Numbered from the stretch's first letter, positions 9,570 through 19,196 are shown. The stretch is 64,000 nucleotides of DNA from Leptolyngbya boryana PCC 6306 (GCF_000353285.1 NZ_KB731324.1:4730577-4794576), one strand, 5' to 3'. Notes: generated from the sequence alone by a model not told the origin. Numbers and translations are program-made.

Positions 9570-9902
9570 CTAACTCCCCAGCTTAAATGCCTCGAGAAAT
9601 AGGCTATACATTACCCCAATCTTTAGGGAATTCAGAACATCCGCAATCAACGATCGCCGATACCGTTCACTCCCGCCATAAGCAAGCCAGCTAATCACTT
9701 CTATCACGAGCACAATAACAGCGGCTGCAACAATATCCAACTCAGCCTGCTGCCCTGCAGTCGTTGAGATTGCGCTTCCCAGAAAAAATCCCAACAGCCA
9801 ACTAATCAACAGCAGCGAAATCCGTCGCCAAGGATTTTGAAAGGTTTGATTTAGCTGTGCGGCGGTTGTATTGACGATCGTACTAAGTCGAGTATTCTGC
9901 AT
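9570..9902 (-). CDS. ycf20: Ycf20 family protein (DUF565)
   Basis: The 110-residue protein has the typical start MQNTRLSTIVN, then NPWRRISLLLISWLLGFFLGSAISTTAGQ and two predicted membrane segments (split here: LLLISWLLGFFLG; IVAAAVIVLVIEVISWLAYG). Ycf20 homologues in algae and plants are linked to non-photochemical quenching; in cyanobacteria the role is not settled. It is a single gene, divergent from nothing close. Confidence 0.85.
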   Translation of the reverse strand: MQNTRLSTIVNTTAAQLNQTFQNPWRRISLLLISWLLGFFLGSAISTTAGQQAELDIVAAAVIVLVIEVISWLAYGGSERYRRSLIADVLNSLKIGVMYSLFLEAFKLGS

Positions 9903-9933
9903 CGCATCTGCCCAAAATTTAGCGTGAAAGATA

Positions 9934-10494
9934 TTAGACCGATCTCCGAATCAAGCGATCGACCTCGATTTCTACATCCAAAAAAGCCAATGGTCGAATC
10001 TTGCCTGCAATCAATTTTTGCTCGGATCGATAATCACCCTCGACTGGATCGCGGTAAACAATCAATTCCATCTGCTGCAAGTTCACCACCCAATACTCTC
10101 GAATTTCGGCTGCTGCATAGATTTTCCGCTTGGATTCCGTATCTTTATTCAAGCTTGAATTTGAGTATTCAATCACCCAAAAGATATTTTCTGGATAGGG
10201 ATGATGCTGAAAATAAATCTCTTCATCCGCATCTACGATCGCAATATCGGGTTCGGGTTCGGACGCACTTTCAGGAATTGTGATCGGCTTGCCTTCTCGA
10301 ATAAAGGCGCGTTCTCCCAGCAGCTTTCTAATGTAGTTCGCTCCACTACTGCTCAAACTTGCATGAGGCAATCCCTCTGGCGACATCGTCACTAATTCTC
10401 CATTCAACAGCTCCACAGGCTGATCGTCGAAAATGCCTGCTTCTACGGCTTGATGATAGCGATCGAGCGTCCAGCGATAAGTAGTAACCGTCAT
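9934..10494 (-). CDS. Uma2 family (DUF820) restriction-endonuclease-fold protein
   Basis: This 186-residue protein starts at ATG 10494 (MTVTTYRWTLDRYHQAVEAG), with AGGAG ten bases upstream. A longer frame to 10572 has no better start. It shows the DUF820 pattern: VELLNGELVTMSP, EPEPDIAIVD, FWVIEYSNSSLNKD, and KRKIYAAAEIREYWVVNL. The acidic residues in PDIAIVD and the VIEYS strand correspond to the PD-(D/E)xK-type core. These genes are highly multiplied in cyanobacteria; their biological role is unclear. Confidence 0.85.
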   Translation of the reverse strand: MTVTTYRWTLDRYHQAVEAGIFDDQPVELLNGELVTMSPEGLPHASLSSSGANYIRKLLGERAFIREGKPITIPESASEPEPDIAIVDADEEIYFQHHPYPENIFWVIEYSNSSLNKDTESKRKIYAAAEIREYWVVNLQQMELIVYRDPVEGDYRSEQKLIAGKIRPLAFLDVEIEVDRLIRRSV

Positions 10495-10670
10495 CGAGAT
10501 CAGTCTCCTGCCTTGACCTACTGCAATTTTACCGTCCAAACCCCGCAGATTCCCCACCTTCGACTTTCCCAACTTTCAAGGCTCACCGTAAACGCACGGA
10601 GGTACATCTAGATCTTGCAGGCATATTGGTTGAAGTTTTCAGCTTCAGTCGCATCCTAGGAGAACCACCA

Positions 10671-12011
10671 ATGACGAGCAGCGCCGCATCCCCAGACCAA
10701 CTTGAGAAGATTCGGCAGCAGTTTGAATTTGAACCTTATCCGCGCATCCCGATCGAAACTTCGCCCCAAGGCAATGCAAATCTGCTGTTTATTCACAATC
10801 TAATGACAGCATTCTATCGAAGAGATCGAATGATGATCGATCCCTCAACGGCTTGCATTTTAGATGCAGGATGTGGAAGTGGCAGTAAATGCCTGTCTCT
10901 AGCGTTAGCAAATCCAGGAGCAAAGATTGTTGGAGTCGATCTCTCTGAGAAATCGATCGAGCTTGCCCGGAAGCGCCTCGCGTATCACGGCATTGAAAAC
11001 GCCGAATTTCATGTCCTCTCGATTGAGGAACTTCCCCAGCTTGGCATGGAATTTGATTACATCAACTGTGATGAAGTCCTCTACTTATTTCCAGATATTG
11101 CAGATGGACTCAGAGCAATGAAGTCTGTGCTGAAACCACGCGGCATCATTCGCAGCAATCTCCATAGCGAGCTTCAACGGTTTATGTACTTTCGAGCGCA
11201 AAAGCTATTTAAATTAATGGGGCTAATGGAAAACAACCCAGAAGATTTAGAGATTGAAATTGCACTCGAAACCCTAAAAGCTCTCAAACCAGAGGTTTCA
11301 CTCAAGACAACGCTTCGCCATAACCCAGAGGGCGACGGGCGGAACGAATGGGTGTTAATGAATCTGCTTTTCCAAGAAGACAAGGGTTACACCATTCCAG
11401 ACTTATTTGATGGATTGCAGCGCGCTGATCTCGGCTTCATTAGCATGGTGAACTGGCAGCAATGGAATTTGACCACTCTTTTTCAAGAACCAGATAATCT
11501 TCCCCCTTTCTTAGCAATGGGGTTGCCGGGATGCTCTATTGAACAACAACTTCATCTATATGAGCTTTTTCATGCAAGACATCGATTATTAGACTTCTGG
11601 TGTGGTCATTCCAATTCAACAACACCCAAACTTCCGATCGCAGAATGGGACATCACTCACTGGAAAGAATCGACCCTTCACCTTCACCCCCAACTCAAAA
11701 CTTCAGAAGTTCGCGAAAGCTTAGAACAATGCATCGAGCAACAAGCTCCATTTTTAATCACACGCTACCTGACTGCCTCAGTACCCGACGGAGAGAGCTT
11801 ATTTATTGATGGTGCGATCGTTGCTGCATTATTACCCCTTTGGGACAGCCCTCAGCCCTTTACAGCCGTGCTCGATCGCTATTTGAAAGTTAGACCCGTT
11901 CATCCTGTCACGCTAGAAGCAACTTCAGTAGAAACTGCAATTGAACAGCTGCAACAGATTATTCAGCAACTTGAATCCTATCTATACCTGCTATTGGACT
12001 CGCCCAATTGA
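10671..12011 (+). CDS. SAM-dependent methyltransferase with C-terminal extension
   Basis: The start is ATG 10671, with AGGAGA nine bases upstream. The Rossmann methyltransferase core carries SAM motif I ILDAGCGSGSKCLSLA, then VGVDLSEKSIELARKRL and a post-motif FDYINCDEVLYLFPD. The C-terminal ~200 residues (446 total) resemble the extension found in methyltransferases encoded near TPR/OGT-type glycosyltransferases. The substrate is unknown. The gene is directly upstream of a type IV pilin and the OGT-like gene, so modification of a surface glycan or pilin glycan is an inference. Confidence 0.8.
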   Translation: MTSSAASPDQLEKIRQQFEFEPYPRIPIETSPQGNANLLFIHNLMTAFYRRDRMMIDPSTACILDAGCGSGSKCLSLALANPGAKIVGVDLSEKSIELARKRLAYHGIENAEFHVLSIEELPQLGMEFDYINCDEVLYLFPDIADGLRAMKSVLKPRGIIRSNLHSELQRFMYFRAQKLFKLMGLMENNPEDLEIEIALETLKALKPEVSLKTTLRHNPEGDGRNEWVLMNLLFQEDKGYTIPDLFDGLQRADLGFISMVNWQQWNLTTLFQEPDNLPPFLAMGLPGCSIEQQLHLYELFHARHRLLDFWCGHSNSTTPKLPIAEWDITHWKESTLHLHPQLKTSEVRESLEQCIEQQAPFLITRYLTASVPDGESLFIDGAIVAALLPLWDSPQPFTAVLDRYLKVRPVHPVTLEATSVETAIEQLQQIIQQLESYLYLLLDSPN

Positions 12012-12120
12012 AATAGAAGATCTTTTTGGCAGGTGATATGAAACTTGAAACTGTTGGGCAAGTTAGATTCAGGCGTTAGAAGTTCAAACAAACCGCACCT
12101 TAAAAGGAGAAACCTTTCTC

Positions 12121-12636
12121 ATGAAATCCGAACTCAAAGCAAAATTCTTGACCCACTTGCTCTCCAAAAAGAAAGACGGTGGTTTCACCCTGATTGAATT
12201 GCTCGTTGTTATTATCATCATCGGCATTCTCTCAGCGATCGCGCTTCCTTCCTTCTTGAACCAAGCAAACAAAGGTAAGCAATCCGAAGCTAAAACCTAC
12301 GTTGGTACTCTGGTTCGGACTCAGCAGGCATTCTACTTGGAGAAAAGCGCATTTGCAACTGACTTAACCAAGCTGTCGAAGCCCATTGCTTCCGAAACTG
12401 AAAACTATCTCTACGCAACTGGCGGCGGCACTACCACCACCAGCTTGAGCACTGGAACTTCCAAAAAAGATCCGCTCCGCTCCTATGGTGGCACCGTATT
12501 TGTAGAAACTGATGCTACCACCAGCGAAACTAACACGACCGCAGTACTCTGTGAAAGCGACGCGCCTACCAAAACCGCTTTGGCAGCCGCTACTAACGTA
12601 ACAACTTGTGCAGCTGGCTCTTCCGTCATCAAGTAA
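12121..12636 (+). CDS. pilA: Type IV pilin (PilA-like)
   Basis: The 171-residue prepilin has a basic leader ending KKKDGG, cleaved before FTLIELLVVIIIIGILSAIA, the class III signal and hydrophobic N-terminal helix; the conserved Glu5 is present. The C-terminal region is Thr/Ser-rich (GGGTTTTSLSTGTS) and ends with a Cys pair (CESDAPTK...TTCAAG). The RBS AAAGGAGAAACC is strong and can pair with the downstream CCTTT. It is followed by a terminator and then a glycosyltransferase gene. Role: the pilus fibre for motility, adhesion or DNA uptake. Confidence 0.9.
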   Translation: MKSELKAKFLTHLLSKKKDGGFTLIELLVVIIIIGILSAIALPSFLNQANKGKQSEAKTYVGTLVRTQQAFYLEKSAFATDLTKLSKPIASETENYLYATGGGTTTTSLSTGTSKKDPLRSYGGTVFVETDATTSETNTTAVLCESDAPTKTALAAATNVTTCAAGSSVIK

Positions 12637-12660
12637 TTTAGCTTAGCGCTGAAATTACTC

Positions 12661-12704
12661 AAATGCAAAGTGGGTAGATTCTCTCTATCCACTTTGCATT
12701 TTTT
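12661..12704 (+). terminator. Rho-independent terminator after pilA
   Basis: An 18-bp stem (12661-12678 with 12684-12701, one G-U pair) with a five-base loop is followed by a T-run. It lies 24 bases after the pilin stop. Confidence 0.9.
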
Positions 12705-12758
12705 AGATCATGATCTGCCTGATTCCCCATCACTGTTAAATAGACTGAGAGACAACTT

Positions 12759-14984
12759 ATGACAATCTTTATGCCCCCCGCTAGTTTGTCGCAAGATTGG
12801 CAGCAGCAAGCCAAGTTTTACATTGAGCAAGGCAGATTTGCTCAAGCCGCAGAGCTGTATGAGAAAGCGATAGAAATAGAGCCTGCTCAATATTCATACT
12901 ACTGGCAATTAGGATTGCTGCTGCTGCTACAAGAGCAAGAGCAAGAAGCACAAACGATTTGGTTATTCGCACTATCAGAGATCGATGCAAACCAAATCGA
13001 TGCAGCGATTGCAGAATTAAGTGAGATTTTACACCTTGAAGCGGAGCGACGTGTAGAGAAGCAAGAACAGACTACAGCTTGGGCAATTCGACAGCACTTA
13101 CGAGAAATCTGCCCAACCAATATCACTAACCTACTAAGCCTTGTTTCACTCTCGATCGATCTCGAACTTCTCACCGATTCAACCTTTGAGGAAATTGGAC
13201 TGATTCAGCAACTGACAGATCCGACAGAAGAAATTCCACTTCAATATCTTCTCAATGTCTTTCAGAAGTTGCTACAGACTGCCCCTGCCTCTCCATCACT
13301 GATCAAATTTGCTGAGGTTGCGACCGTTCTTTTGCAAGATACGATTGGTCTAGTCGATGCTATCTTATCGGGAATACTCCGATTTGGCTTTAGTCATCGT
13401 AATAGTAAATTCGCGATCGAACTTGCCGAATGCGCGTTAAAAATTAATCCCGATCACACTGAAATTCTAGGATTAGTTGCCTCTCTACATCAAATCGCGG
13501 GCAATTATGACAAAGGAATTGAGATTGCACGGCGGCGATACGAGCTTTCCCACACTCTCCCTGAACAGATCTACTCCAACAACTTGCTTCTGCGGGGATT
13601 TCTTGAAACAGGAGGGCGATGGCAAGAAGCTGTAGAAACCGCTCAGCATCACAGAGAATTACTTGCAGCCATTGTCAAACAGCAGCCAGAAAACCTCGGA
13701 TCAACTTATCTAACACGATTGCTGAATTCAGGATACTATCTTGTCTACCTTCAGGATCAACCGAAACAGTGGCGAACTCTCGAAAATCAAGTTCTAGAAT
13801 TTGCCCAGACAGAACTTCAACGTCACGCAACGGAAAACGGAAAGCAATACATCCATCACAAACGAGATCGAACAAACAAGCCTCTCAAAATTGGTTATCT
13901 CTCTCACTGCATGGCAACCCACTCAGTCGGATGGCTAGCCCGCTGGCTATTTCAACATCATGATCATAACCAGTTTGAAATCTATGGCTATTTTCTCGGC
14001 TATCGAGAAGTATATGATCCATTACAAACCTGGTATGTTGATGCCGTTGACCACGCGTATAAATTCAATGCAGGCGGTGCTGATACTCATCTAGAAATTG
14101 CTGATCAGATTTACCGTGATGAGATTGACATTCTCATTGATCTCGATAGCATCACTCTAGATATTAGCTGCCAAGTCTTATGTCTCAAGCCTGCTCCTAT
14201 TCAAGTCACTTGGCTCGGTTGGGATGCGTCTGGGCTTCCAGCGATCGATTATTTCATTGCTGACCCCTATGTCCTCCCGAATGATGCACAGAGCTACTAC
14301 AGTGAGAAAATCTGGCGCTTACCTCAAACCTATATTGCAGTCGATGGCTTTGAAGTCGATCCCCCGACTTTGCGCCGCGAAGATTTAGATATTCCTGAAG
14401 ATGCAATTGTCTATCTCAGTGCTCAACGCGGCTATAAACGGCATCAAGATCATGCTAGAACTCAGTTACAGATCATCAAGCAAGTTCCCAATAGCTATTT
14501 CTTAATCAAAGGAATCGCTGATACGGCTTCAGTTCAAGACTTTTTCTATAAACTTGCTGAAGAAGAGGGTGTATCGCGAGACCAGCTTCGGTTCTTAGAA
14601 GGTGATCCGTCTTGCCAATCGCATCGGGCGAATTTGCAAATCGCGGATATTGTTCTTGATACGTTTCCCTACAACGGCGCAACGACAACTCTAGAAACGC
14701 TTTGGATGGGCATTCCAATCGTAACTCGCGTGGGTGAGCAATTTGCCGCTCGCAATAGCTACGGCATGATGATGAATGTTGGAGTCACTGAAGGCATCGC
14801 TTTTAGCGATCGCGAGTATATTGAATGGGGAATTCGCTTAGGCACAGATGCCGCTTTGAGACAAAGTGTCATCTCTAAGCTACATCAAGCGAAACGAACT
14901 GCTCCTTTGTGGAATGGTAAGCAGTTTGCCCGCGAAATGGAAGGCGCTTATCAAGCGATGTGGAGAACTTATCTAGAAAGCTAG
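12759..14984 (+). CDS. TPR protein with OGT/SPINDLY-type (GT41) glycosyltransferase domain
   Basis: The N-terminal region (to ~370) has TPR-like helices (FYIEQGRFAQAAELYEKAIE). From ~385 comes the GT41 catalytic part: IGYLSHCMATHSVGWLARWL, DILIDLDSITLD, PAPIQVTWLGWDASGLPAIDYF, and the nucleotide-sugar binding region with DTFPYNGATTTLETLWMGIP (20 residues) then VTRVGEQFAARNS. Bacterial relatives glycosylate proteins or build surface glycans. It sits 120 bases behind the pilin gene and its terminator, which makes pilin O-glycosylation a reasonable but untested idea. Start ATG 12759. Confidence 0.85.
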   Translation: MTIFMPPASLSQDWQQQAKFYIEQGRFAQAAELYEKAIEIEPAQYSYYWQLGLLLLLQEQEQEAQTIWLFALSEIDANQIDAAIAELSEILHLEAERRVEKQEQTTAWAIRQHLREICPTNITNLLSLVSLSIDLELLTDSTFEEIGLIQQLTDPTEEIPLQYLLNVFQKLLQTAPASPSLIKFAEVATVLLQDTIGLVDAILSGILRFGFSHRNSKFAIELAECALKINPDHTEILGLVASLHQIAGNYDKGIEIARRRYELSHTLPEQIYSNNLLLRGFLETGGRWQEAVETAQHHRELLAAIVKQQPENLGSTYLTRLLNSGYYLVYLQDQPKQWRTLENQVLEFAQTELQRHATENGKQYIHHKRDRTNKPLKIGYLSHCMATHSVGWLARWLFQHHDHNQFEIYGYFLGYREVYDPLQTWYVDAVDHAYKFNAGGADTHLEIADQIYRDEIDILIDLDSITLDISCQVLCLKPAPIQVTWLGWDASGLPAIDYFIADPYVLPNDAQSYYSEKIWRLPQTYIAVDGFEVDPPTLRREDLDIPEDAIVYLSAQRGYKRHQDHARTQLQIIKQVPNSYFLIKGIADTASVQDFFYKLAEEEGVSRDQLRFLEGDPSCQSHRANLQIADIVLDTFPYNGATTTLETLWMGIPIVTRVGEQFAARNSYGMMMNVGVTEGIAFSDREYIEWGIRLGTDAALRQSVISKLHQAKRTAPLWNGKQFAREMEGAYQAMWRTYLES

Positions 14985-15087
14985 TCTTTCTGGATGAACC
15001 ACTGGCAACGGAGCATCCCGTTCTTTGTTTTCCCACCCGAAAAAACAAGATACCGCTTGTTTACGTGACGAAACCTTTCAAGATTAG

Positions 15088-15132
15088 AAGGCAACGCTCA
15101 AATTGATAGCATAACGATTTGAGCGTTGCCTT
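15088..15132. terminator. Long hairpin between convergent genes
   Basis: A perfect 16-bp stem (15088-15103 AAGGCAACGCTCAAAT with 15117-15132) with a 13-base loop lies between the OGT-like and FkbM genes. A weaker hairpin follows at 15137-15157 (TAAACG/CGTTTA). It probably serves as a bidirectional terminator, although the T-run is poor. Confidence 0.7.
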
Positions 15133-15189
15133 CAGCTAAACGAAGGCTTCCGTTTAAATTACTAATTTTGCGCCTTGACACAAAACTAT

Positions 15190-16146
15190 TTATAAACTCT
15201 GAACTTTTACAAAAGGCTTCAGTTCGGCAATCAGAGTTCTTGCCTCTTCCGTCTGCTCTAATCCTGAAATTTGCTCCAAGCTTTCAAGCATATCAGTTGC
15301 AAAGTTGTAGCCGCTGCCATGCTGCAAGGTTAGAGTTTTTAAAAGTTCCAATGAATAATCTACTAACTCAAGCGCATCCGCAATGCAAGCTAGCTTAAAA
15401 GCTTGTTCAGGAAATTGAAAGCTATCATCTGCATTTTGCTGAAGATCACGTAAATAGATTGCATCTCCCCAAAGCGGCTGTCCAGGGCGATTTACCGATT
15501 GAATCATCGATCGAGGACGACGAGCAACCGTGACATCAAATAGCGAAAATCCTTGTTCTCTAAGGTAGAGATCAACATCCGCGAACAGAGGTTGTCCAAT
15601 GTACAAAGGCGCATACTCAATCTCAACCTGAATCGCTAAAACACTGCTGCTTAAAAGATGCTTCGCTCCTTTAAGAACCTGAAGATCTGCTCCTTGAACA
15701 TCAATTTGTAAAAAATCAATGCCACCGATTTCTTCTGAAGCACAGAACTCGTCCAGGCTCACAGTTTCTACTTGAGCCGTGCGATTCAATGCCATCACCG
15801 ATAAACTTGCGAATTTTTTTAGAAAAGCCTCGTTTGGTGGATAAAGCGAACTACACATTGGATGCTGAGTAATATACAAAGTTGCCGCTTCAGATTTTTC
15901 AGCGATCGCAACTGGGAGATGGAACTCGTTCCAATCCGCATTTTTCGCTTCAAATTGCTGATTCGCAGCATCACAAGCATCTGGATCTGCATCAAACCCA
16001 TAGATCGTTAATTCTGGGGCAAAAATCTGCCAAGCCTCACCATAATCATCTGCCATGGAAATTTTACGCGAACCAACATTGCAGATCGTCATATCAAGGC
16101 GCGCTAAGTGACCGCTTTCTTTCAGTTTCGGTAGAAAAAATGGCAT
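15190..16146 (-). CDS. FkbM family SAM-dependent methyltransferase
   Basis: The start is ATG 16146, with AAGGAG six bases upstream, giving 318 residues. FkbM features are TICNVGSRK, TIYGFDADPDACDAANQQF, the LPVAIAEKSEAATLYITQHP segment, VETVSLDEFC, and IDFLQIDVQGADLQVLKGA. FkbM enzymes O-methylate sugars or polyketides. The neighbouring OGT-like and methyltransferase genes suggest a glycan-methylation role. The C-terminal ~80 residues are a helical extension. Confidence 0.85.
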   Translation of the reverse strand: MPFFLPKLKESGHLARLDMTICNVGSRKISMADDYGEAWQIFAPELTIYGFDADPDACDAANQQFEAKNADWNEFHLPVAIAEKSEAATLYITQHPMCSSLYPPNEAFLKKFASLSVMALNRTAQVETVSLDEFCASEEIGGIDFLQIDVQGADLQVLKGAKHLLSSSVLAIQVEIEYAPLYIGQPLFADVDLYLREQGFSLFDVTVARRPRSMIQSVNRPGQPLWGDAIYLRDLQQNADDSFQFPEQAFKLACIADALELVDYSLELLKTLTLQHGSGYNFATDMLESLEQISGLEQTEEARTLIAELKPFVKVQSL

Positions 16147-16362
16147 GTTGGACTCCTTCCGTATTTGTATCAGCCTTTTCAAAAAAGTGATTCTACTGGC
16201 TGACTTAGCGATATAAAGAATTAGCGTTTAGCGATTTCTCAAACTGAAACTGATTTACCGCGACATTCTTCGTTTTTATTAAAGCTTGCTTCCTCTAATT
16301 TGCACCACAAGTTTAAACAGAAGCAGAGAGACAATTGAAATAATGTGTAGGAGACCCATCGT

Positions 16363-16923
16363 ATGGATTCGATTAAATTACATCTTGGCGGAAAAGAGGT
16401 TCATTCAGACTGGAAAATTTTTGATATCGAAGCTCGCCCAGAAGTTGATTTTATTGGAGACGCAGGCGATCTGAGCCAGTTTGCAGACAACTCGATCGAA
16501 GCAATTTATGCAAGCCACATCCTAGAGCATTTTCACCATAGCTTGAACAATGAATTGATTAGAACATTGACAGAATGGCATCGTGTGCTCAAACCCGGTG
16601 GACAACTGATGGTCAGTGTTCCGAACCTACAGATTCTTTGCTGGTTATATCTCAATCCAAATCTTTCTATCTACGATCGCCATCATCTGATGAGAATCAT
16701 GTATGGTGGGCAGACCAATCCGTATGATATTCATCGAGCCGGATTTGATCCAGACACATTAGCAGCATTTCTACAAGAAGTCGGGTTTGTCGATTGTACT
16801 TGTGTTGAAGAGTTTGGCTTGTTCAATGACTGTAGTACGATACGTTTACTTGGCACTCTCATCAGTGTCAACATGATGGCAACGAAATCCGTTAAGCCAA
16901 ATGAGCAGAGAGAAGCAATCTAA
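16363..16923 (+). CDS. Small class I SAM-dependent methyltransferase
   Basis: This 186-residue methyltransferase_11-like protein has a shortened N-terminus: DSIEAIYASHILEHF, LTEWHRVLKPGGQLMVSVPN and a late IHRAGFDPDTLAAFLQEVGF segment. The SAM motif I is not the usual ExGxGxG (IGDAGDLSQF instead), which is common in this predicted-SAM-dependent subgroup found in glycan clusters. An AGGAG lies 12 bases upstream of ATG 16363. It diverges from the FkbM gene and probably belongs to the same surface-glycan neighbourhood. Confidence 0.8.
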   Translation: MDSIKLHLGGKEVHSDWKIFDIEARPEVDFIGDAGDLSQFADNSIEAIYASHILEHFHHSLNNELIRTLTEWHRVLKPGGQLMVSVPNLQILCWLYLNPNLSIYDRHHLMRIMYGGQTNPYDIHRAGFDPDTLAAFLQEVGFVDCTCVEEFGLFNDCSTIRLLGTLISVNMMATKSVKPNEQREAI

Positions 16924-16930
16924 ACTGTTT

Positions 16931-16961
16931 TGAAGCGATCTCACTACGTTAGATCGCTTCA
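16931..16961. terminator. Bidirectional hairpin
   Basis: An 11-bp perfect stem (16931-16941 with 16951-16961, arms TGAAGCGATCT/AGATCGCTTCA) lies between the convergent methyltransferase and carotenoid-protein genes. Confidence 0.7.
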
Positions 16962-16971
16962 AGCTTAACAA

Positions 16972-17508
16972 CTACAAACTTGCTGTTTTCCCCGTTTCCG
17001 CTTGTGATTGTACCGGCTTCACATCGGTGTAACCCATCTCGCTTGCTAGCTCTCTCAATAGCGAGATCTGCTGCTCAAACTCAAACGATTCGAGTCGTCT
17101 CAACAAGTTTGTAATCTTGTCCGACGCAGAATACTCAGCAGGCATTCCCACAACAGATTCTCCCATCGCGACCGCCCACACATACCAAACGAGTAACTGA
17201 TTATTCTCCTTCAGAGCACCATAAGCGCGCGAATATTCACTATCTGTACGATTAGCAATATCGCGCATCACTTGCAGTTGATCCTGATGGGACAAATTAT
17301 AAAAATCTCCCAGCAGCATTGGTGCTAATTCAGGCTCAGCCGCTTGTGGAGCCGCAGGTGTAATTGAGTCACCCATCTTTTCATAAACGTAATAAAGCAA
17401 CGCCAATTTATCATCCACTTGAAGCTGGTTAAAGTCTGAAATGGCGCTGGTAATTGCATCTCCTAAATACTCAGACGGATCAACGTTCTGACTTGCTGAC
17501 TGAGGCAT
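16972..17508 (-). CDS. hcp: Helical carotenoid protein (stand-alone OCP N-terminal domain)
   Basis: The 178-residue protein matches only the all-helical N-terminal carotenoid-binding domain of orange carotenoid protein: LALLYYVYEKMGDSITPAAP, QDQLQVMRDIANRTDSEYSR (20 residues), LLVWYVWAVAMGE, FEFEQQISLLRELASEMG. The C-terminal NTF2-like domain is absent, so this is an HCP paralogue. HCPs bind keto-carotenoids and quench singlet oxygen, and some quench phycobilisomes. No C-terminal-domain homologue gene is adjacent. Start ATG 17508. Confidence 0.9.
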   Translation of the reverse strand: MPQSASQNVDPSEYLGDAITSAISDFNQLQVDDKLALLYYVYEKMGDSITPAAPQAAEPELAPMLLGDFYNLSHQDQLQVMRDIANRTDSEYSRAYGALKENNQLLVWYVWAVAMGESVVGMPAEYSASDKITNLLRRLESFEFEQQISLLRELASEMGYTDVKPVQSQAETGKTASL

Positions 17509-17679
17509 TCAATACTCTCCTATAGTAATTCGATCTACAACAAGAGGTATCAGGCTTTACGATTCCAAGTCTCCCCTCTAAAGACCGACTTTCAAGATCT
17601 GCCTTTCGATCGTTTAAGCGGTAGCCAAAATTGCGTAAGTTATCAGCATTGCAACTGCAATCCTGATAGGAGAATTTTT

Positions 17680-18051
17680 ATGTCCGAACTCAATACAGAA
17701 AACCAAACACATGACGCTCAACTCGCAGCTGAAGAAGTTGCTAGCGGCGATCGTCCTGAGCCGAAAATTAATGTTTCTGCTGACTACGAAGCGGCTCAAG
17801 AATTTAGCACCAGCAGCATTGACGGCACTGAAGCAGGTAAAGAAGCTGCAGAAGAAGCAACTGCACCACAGTTTGAAGTTCATCGCCCCGAAGAAGTCGA
17901 AATCCCAACTTCAACGCTTGACTCAACAGGTGATCCAAACGATTTCAAAGACCTTGCAAAAGAAGTCAATCCGATGTCTGGAACCGCTGGAAACGTTGAC
18001 GATGATCTCGTAAAGAAAGCGATCGAACTCGGCAAGCCCGGTGACAAATAG
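17680..18051 (+). CDS. Conserved hypothetical acidic protein
   Basis: This 123-residue, strongly acidic, Ala/Glu-rich protein has no hydrophobic segments and is probably largely disordered. A GGAG lies ten bases upstream of ATG 17680. The C-terminal VNPMSGTAGNVDDDLVKKAIELGKPGDK region (in two pieces here: VNPMSGTAGNVDDDLV and KKAIELGKPGDK) is the most ordered-looking part. I do not recognise a functional family. Confidence 0.6.
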   Translation: MSELNTENQTHDAQLAAEEVASGDRPEPKINVSADYEAAQEFSTSSIDGTEAGKEAAEEATAPQFEVHRPEEVEIPTSTLDSTGDPNDFKDLAKEVNPMSGTAGNVDDDLVKKAIELGKPGDK

Positions 18052-18057
18052 AGACTG

Positions 18058-19122
18058 CTAAAACAAATAGCGCTGGTTGTATTGAGGCAGATTTTCAGTC
18101 TTAACTGGAACAATCAGCGCCTTCAATTGCGATAAATTATGCTGACTAAACGCGATCGCAGTTTTCTCCCCCAAGTCAGTCCGTAAATCTAACGCCTGTT
18201 TCAGCAAATCATATCCGAGCGTCACTTGTTCTTGGCAAAACGCTAATGTTCCTAGCTGGTGTAGTGCCCAAGCTTCTGCCCCCTCATCTTCCAACGCCCA
18301 GGCAGCCTGTAATCCCAAGTTCAAGAGTTGCTCCCAGGCTCCCCAAAACTTCGCGATCGCAAACACCTTCTCCGTCGATTTCACCATTCTCAGCACTTCC
18401 GCCCATCGCTTCTGCTTCACATAGGCTTGCAAGGTTTCCCTCAGCAATCTGCTCTCTGCAAAAATCGCTTCAGGGTCACGATCAGCACGAATCTGCGGTT
18501 GGCATGATCCCTCATCCAGCCCGGAAACCTCGATCGCACAATCCGCCTGAAAAAATCTTCGTTTACTCGAAGCCACCACGAACAGACTTTCCGGCAAGAT
18601 TTGATTGATTTGATTGAGTTGTTCAAGCTCAGATCCCGTTAAAGTTGGATGATTCAGCAAAACTAGAACCTGTCGGTCACGCAATCCCGCCCGAATCTCT
18701 GCTCTAGAAGCCTTGACATCGGCAGGAACTCGATACAACTGCTCAAATATCCACTGCAACACATCTTCGAGCACATCGGCTTGCTCAACATACAAAACAA
18801 CATGTTCCATCTCAAACTGATGTGCCAGCGATCGTAATAAAAACGATGACTCAGCGTTGGAGCATCCAAAAATCTCGATCGACTGATGCGCGTCTAATGC
18901 CCCTAAAACCTGTTGTACGATAGCGTCATCCTGTCCAAAACTTGCATACACTTCCATTGTTGGCAGAATTGGCTCAAACGATCTGAGCGCCATCTGCAAT
19001 GGCAACAAAATGACACCATAATCTGAACCAATCAGCAACTCGCCTTGCTCAAGAACGAATCGAGCAACAACTTTGCCTGCCAATGCCATCTCAATTGTGC
19101 TGGAAAGGGCAGAACTGGACAT
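18058..19122 (-). CDS. STAND-like NTPase remnant with helical repeats
   Basis: Start taken at ATG 19122 (354 residues). After ~60 residues a P-loop-like segment appears (IEIFGCSNAESSFLLRSL), where the canonical GxxGxGKS/T is not intact. A Walker-B-like VLVLLNHPTLT strand and LPESLFVVASSKR follow. The C-terminal half has TPR-like helices (AWALHQLGTLAFCQEQVTLG). It resembles NB-ARC/AAA-type proteins that lost nucleotide binding. It converges with the acidic small protein (6-base gap). Function unknown. Confidence 0.6.
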   Translation of the reverse strand: MSSSALSSTIEMALAGKVVARFVLEQGELLIGSDYGVILLPLQMALRSFEPILPTMEVYASFGQDDAIVQQVLGALDAHQSIEIFGCSNAESSFLLRSLAHQFEMEHVVLYVEQADVLEDVLQWIFEQLYRVPADVKASRAEIRAGLRDRQVLVLLNHPTLTGSELEQLNQINQILPESLFVVASSKRRFFQADCAIEVSGLDEGSCQPQIRADRDPEAIFAESRLLRETLQAYVKQKRWAEVLRMVKSTEKVFAIAKFWGAWEQLLNLGLQAAWALEDEGAEAWALHQLGTLAFCQEQVTLGYDLLKQALDLRTDLGEKTAIAFSQHNLSQLKALIVPVKTENLPQYNQRYLF

Positions 19123-19196
19123 CAGTCGCAATAGATTTCAAAGCAACAGCATACTAAGCGAATCGCGAGAACCACGTCAACACTGAGACAAAAAAC

